Of a stretch of 29,295 bases of DNA, positions 15,261-23,121 are shown in pieces. The stretch is taken from positions 1 to 29,295 of the forward strand of contig CAZZDK010000024.1 in the NCBI GenBank assembly GCA_964652235.1, read 5' to 3'. How positions within the stretch are numbered: position 1 is the stretch's first letter; each line of letters opens with the position of its first letter. This DNA is from CAZZDK01 sp964652235. Lineage in GTDB: Bacteria > Pseudomonadota > Alphaproteobacteria > UBA9219. The translations under genes were made by a program, and so were the position numbers. The notes under the pieces are model-generated. The model searched no databases. It saw only the letters and a program-made list of their open reading frames with translations, and was not told the origin of the DNA.

Positions 15261-16706
15261 TTGATTCAGCAAGCAACGACCCGTTTTTCGGCCCCGTCCG
15301 AGGCCGCCGAAGAAGCCCTGGATCTTGACGATCCGTTTATCGGTCTTTTGGGACAGGGATCGGCCCGCGACGATCTTTGGCTCGGCAAGGCCGTGCCGCG
15401 CTATACGAGCTACCCCCCCGCCACCGCTTTTCATGAGGGGGTCACGGCGCAGGAATACAAGAGCGTTCTAGCCGCAATCCCGCCGGAAGAACCGGTTTCT
15501 TTTTACCTCCACGTGCCCTTTTGCAAAGCTTTGTGCCTTTATTGCGGGTGCCACACGTTGCCGACCCAGCAGCATGAGCGCGTGACGCATTATTTGGATT
15601 CCGTTCATCGCGAGCTGGAGCATCTGGCCCTGACCGCGCCGCGCGCGCGAAGGGTGGGGCGAATCCATTTCGGCGGCGGGTCGCCGAACATCCTTTCGGA
15701 AAAGGACCTGGGCGCTCTGTTCGGCGCTTTGGCCCGCCGTTTCGATATGACGGCTTGCCGCGAAACGGCGATGGAGCTGGACCCCCGCCTTGTCACCAAA
15801 GCGCAGGTCCGCGCCTTGCGGATGGTCGGCGTGAACCGCGTTTCGCTCGGCGTGCAGGATTTCACGCCCGAAGTGCAGGAAGCCATCGGACGCGAGCAAG
15901 CCTACGAAACGGTTCTGGAGGCGTACAATCTTTTGCGCGAGCACGACATCGCGCATATCAACATGGATCTGATGTACGGTCTGCCGTTGCAATCGCCCGT
16001 CACCATGGCGGCCACCGCGCGCAAGGTCGCGGCGCTCAGGCCGGAGCGCGTCGCGCTGTTCTCCTACGCGCATATTCCGCAGGCCAAAAAACACCAAAAA
16101 GCGCTGGAACAATACGTCCTGCCCGGACCCTACGCGGCGCTGGCGCTCGAAAAGGCGGCGCGGGACGTCCTGCGCGAGGCGGGCTACGTCGAAATCGGCA
16201 TGGACCATTTCGCTTTGCCCGAAGATTCCCTGGCCAAAGCGCAGGCGGCGGGAGCCTTGCGCCGCAATTTCCAGGGCTATACCGACGACACGGCGCAAAC
16301 GCTTTTAGGTCTCGGCGCCAGCAGCATCGGGCGTACGGCTTCGCAATTTTTTCAAAACGCGCGCGCGGTTGACGAATACCAGCAGAAAATCGCAAGCGAA
16401 GGCTTTGCCACCAGCCGGGGCGTGCGGCTGTCGAGCGAGGACAAGCTCCGCGGCGCGATCATCGAGACGCTGATGTGCACGATGGAGGTGAATCTAGAGA
16501 CCGTCTGCCGCCAGCATCATTACGCCCTGTCCGCCATAGGGGCCGAGATTGAGGCGCTGGCGCCTTATGAAAAGGCCGGAATCATCACGCGCGAAGGCTA
16601 TAAAATCAAGCTGGCCGTTCCGCACCGCATGGCCGTGCGCGTCATCGCGTCCGTTTTCGACGCGACGCAGCGGGCGGAAGGCGCACCCGTCTCACGGGCG
16701 GTCTGA
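15261..16706 (+). CDS. hemN: Oxygen-independent coproporphyrinogen III oxidase (radical SAM)
   Basis: HemN decarboxylates coproporphyrinogen III to protoporphyrinogen IX without oxygen, a late step of haem synthesis. Motifs: PRYTSYPPATAF, YLHVPFCKALCLYCGC with the radical-SAM CxxxCxxC plus the extra Cys typical of true HemN (rather than HemW), HFGGGSPN, SLGVQDFTPEVQEAIGREQ, NMDLMYGLPLQ, the FSYAHIP stretch and a C-terminal domain with LRGAIIETLMCTMEVNLE. The start is uncertain: I prefer TTG at 15261 behind a G-rich stretch, giving 481 residues; GTG at 15180 would add 27 atypical residues. Either way the N terminus is longer than usual before PRYTSYP. It ends 6 bases from the convergent copper ATPase gene, and both fit low-oxygen respiration. 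Confidence 0.93.
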   Translation: MIQQATTRFSAPSEAAEEALDLDDPFIGLLGQGSARDDLWLGKAVPRYTSYPPATAFHEGVTAQEYKSVLAAIPPEEPVSFYLHVPFCKALCLYCGCHTLPTQQHERVTHYLDSVHRELEHLALTAPRARRVGRIHFGGGSPNILSEKDLGALFGALARRFDMTACRETAMELDPRLVTKAQVRALRMVGVNRVSLGVQDFTPEVQEAIGREQAYETVLEAYNLLREHDIAHINMDLMYGLPLQSPVTMAATARKVAALRPERVALFSYAHIPQAKKHQKALEQYVLPGPYAALALEKAARDVLREAGYVEIGMDHFALPEDSLAKAQAAGALRRNFQGYTDDTAQTLLGLGASSIGRTASQFFQNARAVDEYQQKIASEGFATSRGVRLSSEDKLRGAIIETLMCTMEVNLETVCRQHHYALSAIGAEIEALAPYEKAGIITREGYKIKLAVPHRMAVRVIASVFDATQRAEGAPVSRAV

Positions 16707-16712
16707 TCCCGG

Positions 16713-18614
16713 CTATTTTCGCATTCTCTGCGCGTTGAGGACGACGGCGAGGGAGGAAAGCGACATGGCCGCCGCCGCGATAAGCGGCGAGACCTGGCCC
16801 GCCAGCGCGAGCGGCACGGCCAGGACGTTGTAAAAGACCGAAAGCGCGATGTTTTCTCTCGAAAGCCTCTGCGCTCGCTCAGCCACGACAAGAGCTTCCA
16901 GAACCGGCGCAAGAAAAGCGCCCTGAAAAACCAGATCGGCCGCGTTTTGCGTGATGTCCAGAGCGGTCGAGGGCGAAAAAGAGACGTCCGCCGCCGCCAA
17001 CGCGGGCGCGTCGTTCAAGCCGTCGCCGACCATCAAAACGCGGCGGCCCTGGGCGCGAAGGTTTTCGATCGCGGCGCATTTGTCGAGCGGCGACAGATGG
17101 GCATAGGCCTGCTCGATCCCCAGTTCGGCGGCGATTTCCGCCACGACCTCTTCCCGGTCTCCGGACAGCAGATAAAGGGAAAGACCCCTTTTTCTAAGGC
17201 CGTTGACTACGTTCACCGCGTCTTCGCGCAAGCCGTCGGCGAAAGCCAGGCGGCGCGGCGGTTTGTAGCCCTGGCGGAGCCAAAGCTCCGCATAAGCGTC
17301 GGAGGGAAAGCTCGTCGGGCCGCACCACTCGCGCCGTCCCAGGCGGACCGGCTGTCCCTCGAAAACGGCTTCGAGTCCTTGCCCCGGCGTTTCCGAAACG
17401 TCCAACGCGTAAAGCGGCCCCCCGCCGTGAGCGGCCAGCGCCGCGCGGGCCATCGGGTGGCGGCTTTGCGCGGCCAGCGAAGCCGCGAGCTTAAGTTCTT
17501 CGGTCGTCAGGTCCCCCCGGTTCGCAAGCTTCGGACGCCCCAACGTCAAGGTGCCCGTCTTGTCGAAAACGACCGTATCGACGGCGGCCAGGCGTTCGAG
17601 GGCGTCCGCGCTTTTCAAAAGAACGCCTTGGCGGAACAGCCGCGCGGCAGCCAGAATTTGGACGGCGGGAACGGCCAAAGCCATCGCGCAAGGACAGGTG
17701 ATGACGAGAACCGACGCCGCGATGGACAAAGCGTCCGGCCAGGCGAGGCCGAAACCGTAGAACCAGAGGAGAAAAGCCAGAACCGAAAGACCCAGAACGA
17801 CAGGCGTGTAAAGGCCCGCAACGCGATCCGCAAAGCGCACGAAACGGGCGCGGCCCTGCTCGGCCTTTTGCATCAGACGGGCGATTTCGCTCAAAAGGCT
17901 GTCTTCGCTGGCGGCGGTCACCCGCACGTGAAGGGGCGCCGAAAGATTGGTCGCGCCGCCGAAGACGACGCGGCCCGGCTCGACCCGCTGCGGTATCGTT
18001 TCGCCCGTTATGATGGACAGATCGACGTCCGAGACGCCTTGCGAAACCTCGCCGTCGGCTCCGATTTTCTCGCCCGCCGCGACGGACAGGACCATGCCGG
18101 GAGCAAGGTCCCTGATGGGAAGGCGCCGGGTTTGTTCGCCCTCAAGGATGGTCGCTGTTCCCGAAAAAAAGGCCAAAAGGGCCTGCGCCGCTTCGCGCGC
18201 GCGTCTGCGCGCCCGATCATCCAGGTGCCGCCCGACGAGCAGGACGAAAAGCAGCATCGTGACGGAATCAAAAAACAGGACGCCGCCCTGCCTGGACAAG
18301 TCGAAAAGACTAAGCGCCGTCGTCAGAAGAAGAGCCAAGGAAACCGGAACGTCCATGGACGAACGCCCCCGGCGCAGGGCGGAGAGAGCCGAGAGGAAAA
18401 AAGGCCGGCCCGCATAAAGAAGCGTAAGGACCGTTACGCTCGCCGCAAGCCAGGCGGCGGAAGGGCCGAAAAGGGACAGGAGCATGACAAGAGCCGTGCC
18501 CAGGCCCGCTGCGACAAGCGCGGGCCTTAAGGATTCGCCCTCCTCTTTTTCGTCGGGGGCGGCGGCCTTTTCGGGGGCGCGGGCGGCGCAGCAGGGGGCA
18601 GGGGCGGAAGTCAT
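16713..18614 (-). CDS. Cu+-transporting P1B-type ATPase (CcoI/FixI-like), lacking the N-terminal metal-binding domain
   Basis: A copper-pumping P-type ATPase of the inner membrane, 633 residues. Motifs: actuator TGE at 203-205, the membrane metal site CPC at 307-309, phosphorylation loop DKTGTLT at 351-357, the SRHP motif near 384-387, and GDGLND at 530-535. FYN in TM7 and MSLSS in TM8 are the signatures of Cu+ specificity. Unlike typical CcoI/CopA (about 720-800 residues) there is no heavy-metal-associated (HMA) domain: only a short tail with a Cys-Cys pair at residues 8-9 precedes the first membrane segments. AAGGAGG marks the start. Adjacency to hemN suggests CcoI, which loads copper for cbb3 oxidase, but no cco or ccoS gene is in the window; a detoxification pump is possible. 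Confidence 0.9.
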   Translation of the reverse strand: MTSAPAPCCAARAPEKAAAPDEKEEGESLRPALVAAGLGTALVMLLSLFGPSAAWLAASVTVLTLLYAGRPFFLSALSALRRGRSSMDVPVSLALLLTTALSLFDLSRQGGVLFFDSVTMLLFVLLVGRHLDDRARRRAREAAQALLAFFSGTATILEGEQTRRLPIRDLAPGMVLSVAAGEKIGADGEVSQGVSDVDLSIITGETIPQRVEPGRVVFGGATNLSAPLHVRVTAASEDSLLSEIARLMQKAEQGRARFVRFADRVAGLYTPVVLGLSVLAFLLWFYGFGLAWPDALSIAASVLVITCPCAMALAVPAVQILAAARLFRQGVLLKSADALERLAAVDTVVFDKTGTLTLGRPKLANRGDLTTEELKLAASLAAQSRHPMARAALAAHGGGPLYALDVSETPGQGLEAVFEGQPVRLGRREWCGPTSFPSDAYAELWLRQGYKPPRRLAFADGLREDAVNVVNGLRKRGLSLYLLSGDREEVVAEIAAELGIEQAYAHLSPLDKCAAIENLRAQGRRVLMVGDGLNDAPALAAADVSFSPSTALDITQNAADLVFQGAFLAPVLEALVVAERAQRLSRENIALSVFYNVLAVPLALAGQVSPLIAAAAMSLSSLAVVLNAQRMRK

Positions 18615-18713
18615 GGCGAACGGCCTCCTTTACGAGAATCCTCCGGGAGATTAGACTCCCTTGATCCTTTCGCGCAAGAAAGCGAAAGAACAAAGCGAAA
18701 GAAAAGGTGGCGC

Positions 18714-19472
18714 ATGATGGAAGCTTTCAATCTCGGGGAAACGATGTCGGCGCTTTGGTCGTCCTGGCGCGCCCAACCCGACGCGGCGCTTGTCCTCGAC
18801 ATGCTCTTCGCGCTCTTTTTGGGCTTTGTGTTCGGGTATGAGCGGTCCTATCACGGACGCGCGGCGGGCATGAGGACCTACGGCCTCGTTTGCATGGTCG
18901 CCGCCGTTCTGACGTCCGTTTCCGCCCACCCCGGCTTTTGGCTTGGCGGCGCGGCGGCGGTCAACGGCGCCATCGTCGATCCCACGCGCACGATTCAAGG
19001 CATCGTCACCGGCATCGGCTTTTTGGGCGCCGGGATTATCATGAAAGAGGGCTTTCGGATCAGCGGTTTGACGACGGCGGCGTCCATTTGGGCTTCGGCG
19101 GCCATAGGGGTTCTTGTCGGCCTTGAGTTTTATGCCGCCGCTTTTTTCATGACGGTTTTGGCCGAGCTTTTCGTTTTGATGGGCTCGCGCTTTGACGTTC
19201 TGCTGCCCTCGCGCAGGCCTATTTTCGTTTCGCTTCAGTTCGCCAAGGGCGCGCACCCGCGCGAGAGCGCGGTGCGCGCCCTGACCGAGGAAAACGGCTA
19301 TGAAATCGCGCAAGGATCCGTCGCCATATCCTCGCGCGAGGGCCGCGTCGAATGGCGGTTCGTCGCCATCTCGATCAATCGTCGCCGCAATGCGGGCCTT
19401 TCTCGGCTTGCCGATGCGCTGGCGGGCGTGGAGGGCCTGGAAAGCTTTCATCTTTCCCGCGCAAGAAATTGA
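18714..19472 (+). CDS. MgtC/SapB-family inner-membrane protein
   Basis: This 252-residue protein has the MgtC/SapB membrane domain: LFALFLGFVFGYERSYHGRAAGMRTYGLVC, then VNGAIVDPTRTIQGIVTGIGFLGAGIIMKEG and ISGLTTAASIWASAAIGVLVG, with about five membrane segments in residues 28-175. A soluble C-terminal domain of about 75 residues (from RPIFVSLQF) resembles the ACT-like tail of longer MgtC proteins. Family members are linked to survival at low magnesium and, in pathogens, to inhibition of F-type ATPase; the precise role here cannot be told. Two ATG codons are adjacent at the start, preceded by AAAAGG/AGGTGG. It is divergent from the copper ATPase and followed by a strong terminator. Confidence 0.9.
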   Translation: MMEAFNLGETMSALWSSWRAQPDAALVLDMLFALFLGFVFGYERSYHGRAAGMRTYGLVCMVAAVLTSVSAHPGFWLGGAAAVNGAIVDPTRTIQGIVTGIGFLGAGIIMKEGFRISGLTTAASIWASAAIGVLVGLEFYAAAFFMTVLAELFVLMGSRFDVLLPSRRPIFVSLQFAKGAHPRESAVRALTEENGYEIAQGSVAISSREGRVEWRFVAISINRRRNAGLSRLADALAGVEGLESFHLSRARN

Positions 19473-19490
19473 TTCGCGCGCCGAAAAACG

Positions 19491-19518
19491 AAAAGCGGGA
19501 AGAGAACTTCCCGCTTTT
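19491..19518 (+). terminator. Intrinsic terminator after the MgtC-family gene
   Basis: AAAAGCGGGAAG (19491-19502) pairs perfectly with CTTCCCGCTTTT (19507-19518) around AGAA, and the stem itself ends in T residues followed by GTCTTT. Because of the A-rich 5' arm it can work in both directions and may also catch transcripts leaving rpsD. Confidence 0.85.
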
Positions 19519-19538
19519 GTCTTTCGAGACGCTTCAAA

Positions 19539-19563
19539 CGCGCCCGGCGTTTGAGGGAACCCT
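19539..19563 (+). repeat. 25-base direct repeat, copy 1
   Basis: Identical over 25 bases to 19654-19678, in the same orientation, 115 bases apart. The core is GCCCGGCGTTTGAGGGAACC. It bounds the hairpin cluster downstream of rpsD. Confidence 0.9.
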
Positions 19564-19567
19564 TTTT

Positions 19568-19656
19568 ATCGGCGCCCGCGAACACAGGGCGCCGATTGGC
19601 CCATTGAGGGCCCGCGCGCCAATGCGCGCGTAAGCCAAGCGAACCGAAAGGTTCGC
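19568..19656. repeat. Cluster of four consecutive hairpins between rpsD and the MgtC-family gene
   Basis: Four non-overlapping inverted repeats follow each other: ATCGGCGCCC/GGGCGCCGAT (19568-19596, 10-base stem), GGCCC/GGGCC (19598-19612), CGCGCG/CGCGCG (19613-19630), and GCGAACC/GGTTCGC closed by a GAAA tetraloop (19639-19656). None has a T-run after it on either strand, so they are not ordinary terminators. They fill the space between the two copies of the 25-base repeat and hold no credible reading frame. Confidence 0.65.
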
Positions 19657-19678
19657 GCCCGGCGTTTGAGGGAACCCT
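19654..19678 (+). repeat. 25-base direct repeat, copy 2
   Basis: Second perfect copy of the 19539-19563 repeat, ending 3 bases before the rpsD stop codon region. Its first bases form the 3' arm of the last hairpin of the cluster. Confidence 0.9.
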
Positions 19679-19681
19679 ATA

Positions 19682-20296
19682 TTAGCGCGAATAATACTCG
19701 ATGACGAGATTCGGCTCCATCTGGACCGGATAGGGAACGTCGCCCATCGCCGGAACGCGGACGAAGGTGCCCTTCATGGCCTTGTGATCGACCTGGAGAT
19801 AGTCCGGAACGTCGCGCTCGGTCATCTCGACGGCGGCCAGAACGGGTGCCATTTGCTTGGCTTTCGCGCGAAGCTCGATCTCGTCGCCCTCTTTGACCTG
19901 ATAGGAGGCGATGTTGACGCGCTTGCCGTTCACCAGCACATGGCCGTGATTGACAAGCTGGCGGGCCGCGAAAACCGTGGCCGCGAATTTCAGGCGGTAA
20001 ACAACGGCGTCCAGGCGGCGTTCTAAGAGCTGGATCAAAATTTCGCCGTTGTCGCCCTTGCGGCGCAGCGCTTCCTGGTAATAGCGCAGGAACTGGCGTT
20101 CGCCGATGTTGCCGTAGTATCCCCGCAATCTTTGCTTGGCGAGAAGCTGAATGCCGAAATCGGAAGGTTTGGTGCGGCGCTGGCCGTGCTGGCCGGGGCG
20201 ATAATCGCGGCGGTTGATCGGGCTTTTAGAACGGCCCCAAAGATTGACGCCCAGGCGGCGGTCAATTTTGTGTTTGGCTTCCAGACGTTTAGTCAT
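19682..20296 (-). CDS. rpsD: 30S ribosomal protein S4
   Basis: S4 binds the 5' domain of 16S rRNA early in 30S assembly and helps maintain decoding accuracy. The 204 residues show RRLGVNLWGRSKSP, NRRDYRPGQHGQRR, LLAKQRLRGYYGNIGERQF, the S4 RNA-binding fold with LLERRLDAVVYRL and ARQLVNHGHVLVNGKRVN, and a C terminus LVIEYYSR. The N terminus lacks the zinc-binding cysteines found in some S4 proteins. It stands alone, away from the alpha operon, as usual in alphaproteobacteria. AAGGAA precedes the ATG, and a candidate promoter lies about 115 bases upstream. Confidence 0.98.
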   Translation of the reverse strand: MTKRLEAKHKIDRRLGVNLWGRSKSPINRRDYRPGQHGQRRTKPSDFGIQLLAKQRLRGYYGNIGERQFLRYYQEALRRKGDNGEILIQLLERRLDAVVYRLKFAATVFAARQLVNHGHVLVNGKRVNIASYQVKEGDEIELRAKAKQMAPVLAAVEMTERDVPDYLQVDHKAMKGTFVRVPAMGDVPYPVQMEPNLVIEYYSR

Positions 20297-20418
20297 AGTT
20301 TTTCCTTGATTAAAGTTGTCCCGATAGGCCGTCGCCCTAAAGGCGGGGCGGGAGCGGCGTCCGGCTTTTTCTGTTCGGGAAAGGCCGACATCCGTCCACG
20401 TTCTCGGGAATGGGGGCG

Positions 20419-20448
20419 CTTATAGCGATTCTTAAGGCCAGGGGGCAA
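20419..20448 (-). promoter_or_regulatory. Candidate promoter for rpsD
   Basis: On the minus strand TTGCCC (20443-20448) is 18 bases from TATAAG (20419-20424, 5 of 6). It lies between the phasin terminator and rpsD and would give a leader of about 115 bases. Confidence 0.45.
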
Positions 20449-20451
20449 GCA

Positions 20452-20483
20452 AAATCCCCGGCGGGAGGCCCAGCCGGGGATTT
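20452..20483 (-). terminator. Intrinsic terminator after the phasin gene
   Basis: AAATCCCCGGC (20452-20462) pairs perfectly over 11 bases with GCCGGGGATTT (20473-20483), loop of 10. On the minus strand it ends in ATTTTGC. It separates the phasin from rpsD. Confidence 0.85.
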
Positions 20484-20511
20484 GCAACAAAACCACAAAG
20501 AGAAAAGAGAC

Positions 20512-20913
20512 TTAAGCTGCCTTTACCTTGGTCATCTTCGTCATGGTTGCGTTGAGCTGTTTGGTCACCGGCTCTGCCGCCTGCTGCGCGATGCGCGTGG
20601 AGAGCTGCGAAATGTTGTTCACTTCGCTCATGATGTTGTCAAAACTGCTCTTAAGGAGCGAGTTCTGCGTGTCAACCAAATCGTTAACGGACGAAGCCGA
20701 CATCAGCGTCTGGCTGACCTTAAGGCTTTGTTCCATCGACTTTTGAATCAGGGAGCTGACGCTGTCGCACAGGTCGCTGCAGCCTTTGGTCATGATGGAG
20801 ACCGATTGAAGGGTCGCGTTAACGGTGTCCCTCATCAGGGTGTTCATGTCCGTGCAGCTCTGGAGCAAGGTATTCGTCATTTTTTCCAGTTGCTCGGTAT
20901 TATTGTTTTGCAT
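20512..20913 (-). CDS. Phasin family protein (polyhydroxyalkanoate granule-associated)
   Basis: This 133-residue protein is almost entirely alpha-helical and amphipathic, with the order and size of alphaproteobacterial phasins, which coat polyhydroxyalkanoate granules. Typical stretches are MRDTVNATLQSVSIMTKG, SLIQKSMEQSLKVSQTLMSA, VNDLVDTQNSLLKSSFDNIM and a closing AAEPVTKQLNATMTKM. It is rich in Ser, Thr, Asn, Gln and Met and has an unusual Cys pair region (CSDLC). The start at 20913 is fixed by GGAGG 5 bases upstream; the longer open frame to 21006 lacks this and runs into the promoter. No PHA synthase is in the window. A perfect TTGACA promoter and a PhaR-like operator precede it. Confidence 0.85.
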   Translation of the reverse strand: MQNNNTEQLEKMTNTLLQSCTDMNTLMRDTVNATLQSVSIMTKGCSDLCDSVSSLIQKSMEQSLKVSQTLMSASSVNDLVDTQNSLLKSSFDNIMSEVNNISQLSTRIAQQAAEPVTKQLNATMTKMTKVKAA

Positions 20914-20990
20914 TCCTGCCTCCGTGAAGAAAAGAAAACCCGAAAAACGCCCTGCCTGAAAGGCGGAAAACAACGGCGCATCCGGGGATA

Positions 20991-21005
20991 TGTTGCGGTG
21001 CAACA
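20991..21005. promoter_or_regulatory. Candidate PhaR-type operator
   Basis: TGTTGC-GGT-GCAACA is a perfect inverted repeat with 6-base arms. Its core, TGC-N3-GCA, fits the CTGC-N3-GCAG type of site recalled for the phasin repressor PhaR in alphaproteobacteria. It would sit at about +5 to +19 of the phasin transcript, a good place for repression. Confidence 0.45.
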
Positions 21006-21012
21006 ATTAAAG

Positions 21013-21059
21013 GTTAACATAAAGAGAGAGGGCTAATCTGTCAAGCAAGATATGTTAAC
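21013..21059. promoter_or_regulatory. Inverted repeat bracketing the phasin promoter
   Basis: GTTAACATA (21013-21021) and TATGTTAAC (21051-21059) are perfect 9-base inverted repeats 29 bases apart. The first covers the -10 box and the second lies just upstream of the -35 box. It may be a second operator; each arm also contains the palindrome GTTAAC. Confidence 0.4.
21016..21044 (-). promoter_or_regulatory. Strong candidate promoter for the phasin gene
   Basis: On the minus strand a perfect TTGACA (21039-21044) is 17 bases from TATGTT (21016-21021, 4 of 6). Transcription would begin near 21009, about 95 bases before the phasin ATG. Confidence 0.65.
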
Positions 21060-21145
21060 GGGAATCGTTTTTCCGAAAGACTTGCTTTTGGGCCACGATG
21101 GACTCATCCTTTCCGGCGTTTGAGCGAATCAGGGAAGGCCGTCGA

Positions 21146-22423
21146 ATGGAGTCTTTTTATAACCTCATGAAAAAGATGGGGTTTTTCCTTCTGGGGTTGT
21201 CGCTTGTCCTAACCCTTTCCGCCGCTTTGCCGGGCGACGCCTGTGCGAAAGGCAAGAAAAAAGCGCAACCCAAGCCCAGGGCTGCGCGGGTGGTTCCCGC
21301 GCCGAGCGCCCCTTATGCCGATCTGATCATCGAAGCCGATACGGGGCGCATTTTACGGGAAACAAACGGCTCGGAAACGCGCCATCCGGCGTCGCTCACG
21401 AAAATGATGACCCTTTACCTGACGTTTCAGGCCATCGAAAACGGGACATTTAGGCTCGATACGTCCCTGCCGGTTTCCGCGACGGCCGCCGGGCAGGCGC
21501 CCTCGAAGCTGGGGCTTCGCGCCGGGGGGCGGATACGGGTTCATGACGCTATTTTGGGTCTTGTGACCAAATCGGCCAACGATGCTGCCGTGGTTCTGGC
21601 TGAAGCCATGGGCGGGAGCGTTTCGGGCTTCGCCCGCCAAATGAACGACCAGGCCCGGACTTTGGGAATGTCCGGGACGGTTTTTCGAAATCCTTCAGGA
21701 CTGCCCGACCCGCAGCAAATCACGACGGCGCGGGACATGGCGACGTTGGCGTTGGCGCTGGTTTCCCATTTTCCCGGCTTTTATCCTTATTTCGGCAAGG
21801 AAAGCTTCGTTTACAACGGGCAAGAACACCATAACCATAACCATTTGATGCAGCGCTACGAAGGCATGGACGGGATCAAAACGGGCTATATCCAGGCTTC
21901 GGGGTTTAATCTCGTCGCCTCGGCGGTGCGCGACGGCAAAAGGCTGATCGGCGTCATTTTCGGCGGGCGCAAGGCCGCCAGCCGCGATGCCCAGATGGCC
22001 GAACTTCTGGACGAAGCTTTCGCCCAATTGACGCGCGAAACGAGGGGCGGCCCCAGGATGGCCCTGGCCTATCTGCCCTTGCCTAGCAAGGTTTCAGGGG
22101 CTTTTTCGTCCGCCGAGCGGGAGCCGCCCGCAGGGTTGGCCCGGCCTCTTCGCCAAACAAAGCCGGGCGAATCCCTGGCCTGGGGCATTCAGGTCGGCGC
22201 CTTCGGCGACGTTCTGGGCGCAAGACAGATTCTTTTGAGCATGATGCGTTCCATGCGGGACGTTTTGGGCGAAGCGCAGCCGAGCCTGCAAAAAGTGACG
22301 ATGACGGACGGCTCGACCATTTACCGCGCGCGCTTTGTCGGGCTGGACGAAGCCTCGGCGCAGTCCCTTTGCTCTTATCTCGTCAAGAGAGGGCAGGGGT
22401 GTCTGATCTTTTCAGGGTCTTGA
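21146..22423 (+). CDS. D-alanyl-D-alanine carboxypeptidase (peptidase S11) with C-terminal SPOR domain
   Basis: The enzyme trims the terminal D-alanine from peptidoglycan pentapeptides in the periplasm. The 425-residue protein has a signal sequence (hydrophobic GFFLLGLSLVLTLSAA), a lysine-rich linker, then the serine-peptidase domain with SLTK (Ser83, Lys86), SAN (143-145) and KTG (245-247), in the family's correct spacing. Residues about 345-424 form a SPOR domain (WGIQVGAFGDVLGARQIL to GQGCLIF), which binds denuded glycan at the division septum, so the protein probably acts at the septum. The DacA/DacD anchoring C-terminal domain is replaced by this SPOR. I start at 21146, with GGAAGG 7 bases upstream. 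It ends 3 bases from the convergent apt gene. Confidence 0.93.
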   Translation: MESFYNLMKKMGFFLLGLSLVLTLSAALPGDACAKGKKKAQPKPRAARVVPAPSAPYADLIIEADTGRILRETNGSETRHPASLTKMMTLYLTFQAIENGTFRLDTSLPVSATAAGQAPSKLGLRAGGRIRVHDAILGLVTKSANDAAVVLAEAMGGSVSGFARQMNDQARTLGMSGTVFRNPSGLPDPQQITTARDMATLALALVSHFPGFYPYFGKESFVYNGQEHHNHNHLMQRYEGMDGIKTGYIQASGFNLVASAVRDGKRLIGVIFGGRKAASRDAQMAELLDEAFAQLTRETRGGPRMALAYLPLPSKVSGAFSSAEREPPAGLARPLRQTKPGESLAWGIQVGAFGDVLGARQILLSMMRSMRDVLGEAQPSLQKVTMTDGSTIYRARFVGLDEASAQSLCSYLVKRGQGCLIFSGS

Positions 22424-22426
22424 GGT

Positions 22427-22948
22427 TTATTCATCATAAGCCAAAAGAGCCGAAACAGGGATGTCGAGTTTTTTTCGGCCCGCAAGAAAAGTCAGCTCGA
22501 TGATAAAGACGGCGCGGGTGACGTTCGCGCCCATTTTGCGGCTTAAGGCCAGCGCGGCGCCCGATGTGCCGCCCGTCGCCAAAAGATCGTCGATCAAAAC
22601 GGCGCGGGCGCCGGGCTTGATGACTCCCTCCTGGATTTCGATCGTGTCCGAGCCGTATTCCAGATCGTAGCTGTAAGAAACGGTTCGACCCGGCAGCTTG
22701 CCTTTTTTGCGGACCATGACAAGGCCGAGCCCCAGCCGAGCGGCTAGCGGCGCCGCGACAAGAAAGCCCCGCGATTCAATGGCAATCAGGATTTCCGGCG
22801 CTTCTTCCTCGACAAGGGAGGCCATCCGGTCGATGGTTTCCCGCCAGGCCGGGCCGTGCGCCAGAAGCGTTCCTAGGTCGTAAAAAAGAATCCCCGGTTT
22901 CGGAAAATCGGGTACGCCGCGAATATGGGCCTTAAGGTCGAGAGGCAT
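22427..22948 (-). CDS. apt: Adenine phosphoribosyltransferase
   Basis: Apt salvages adenine by joining it to PRPP to make AMP. The 173 residues match the family. Motifs: the N-terminal IRGVPDFPKPGILFYDLGTLL, IESRGFLVAAPLAARLGLG, VRKKGKLPGRTVSYSYDLEYG, and the PRPP-binding VLIDDLLATGGT at residues 118-129, followed by FIIELTFLAGRKKL. The start at 22948 has GGAG upstream; a longer frame to 23014 starts in the A+T-rich promoter area. It is a single gene, divergent from the DUF2336 gene. Confidence 0.96.
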   Translation of the reverse strand: MPLDLKAHIRGVPDFPKPGILFYDLGTLLAHGPAWRETIDRMASLVEEEAPEILIAIESRGFLVAAPLAARLGLGLVMVRKKGKLPGRTVSYSYDLEYGSDTIEIQEGVIKPGARAVLIDDLLATGGTSGAALALSRKMGANVTRAVFIIELTFLAGRKKLDIPVSALLAYDE

Positions 22949-23121
22949 GGGAACTCCGGATCGTTGCTTCCTGTATGCAACCAAAACACTTTTTGCTAAC
23001 CGATTCCTAACCAAAATAGAAGAAAAAAGAACGGAATTAATAATCTAGAAAACCTTTAGCGCGATAGTTTAAGATAAGGAACGGCAGGTTTTTCCTTCAA
23101 CCACAGGGGGCGTTACCATCC

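Noticed and set aside
15240..15280. FNR box ahead of hemN (TTGAT followed by CAAGC)
   Set aside because: Only one half-site matches TTGAT-N4-ATCAA; the other half does not, and it overlaps the preferred start codon.
16947..18530. 527-codon plus-strand open frame opposite the copper ATPase
   Set aside because: Shadow of a gene with all catalytic motifs; the product is highly basic with no recognisable domain.
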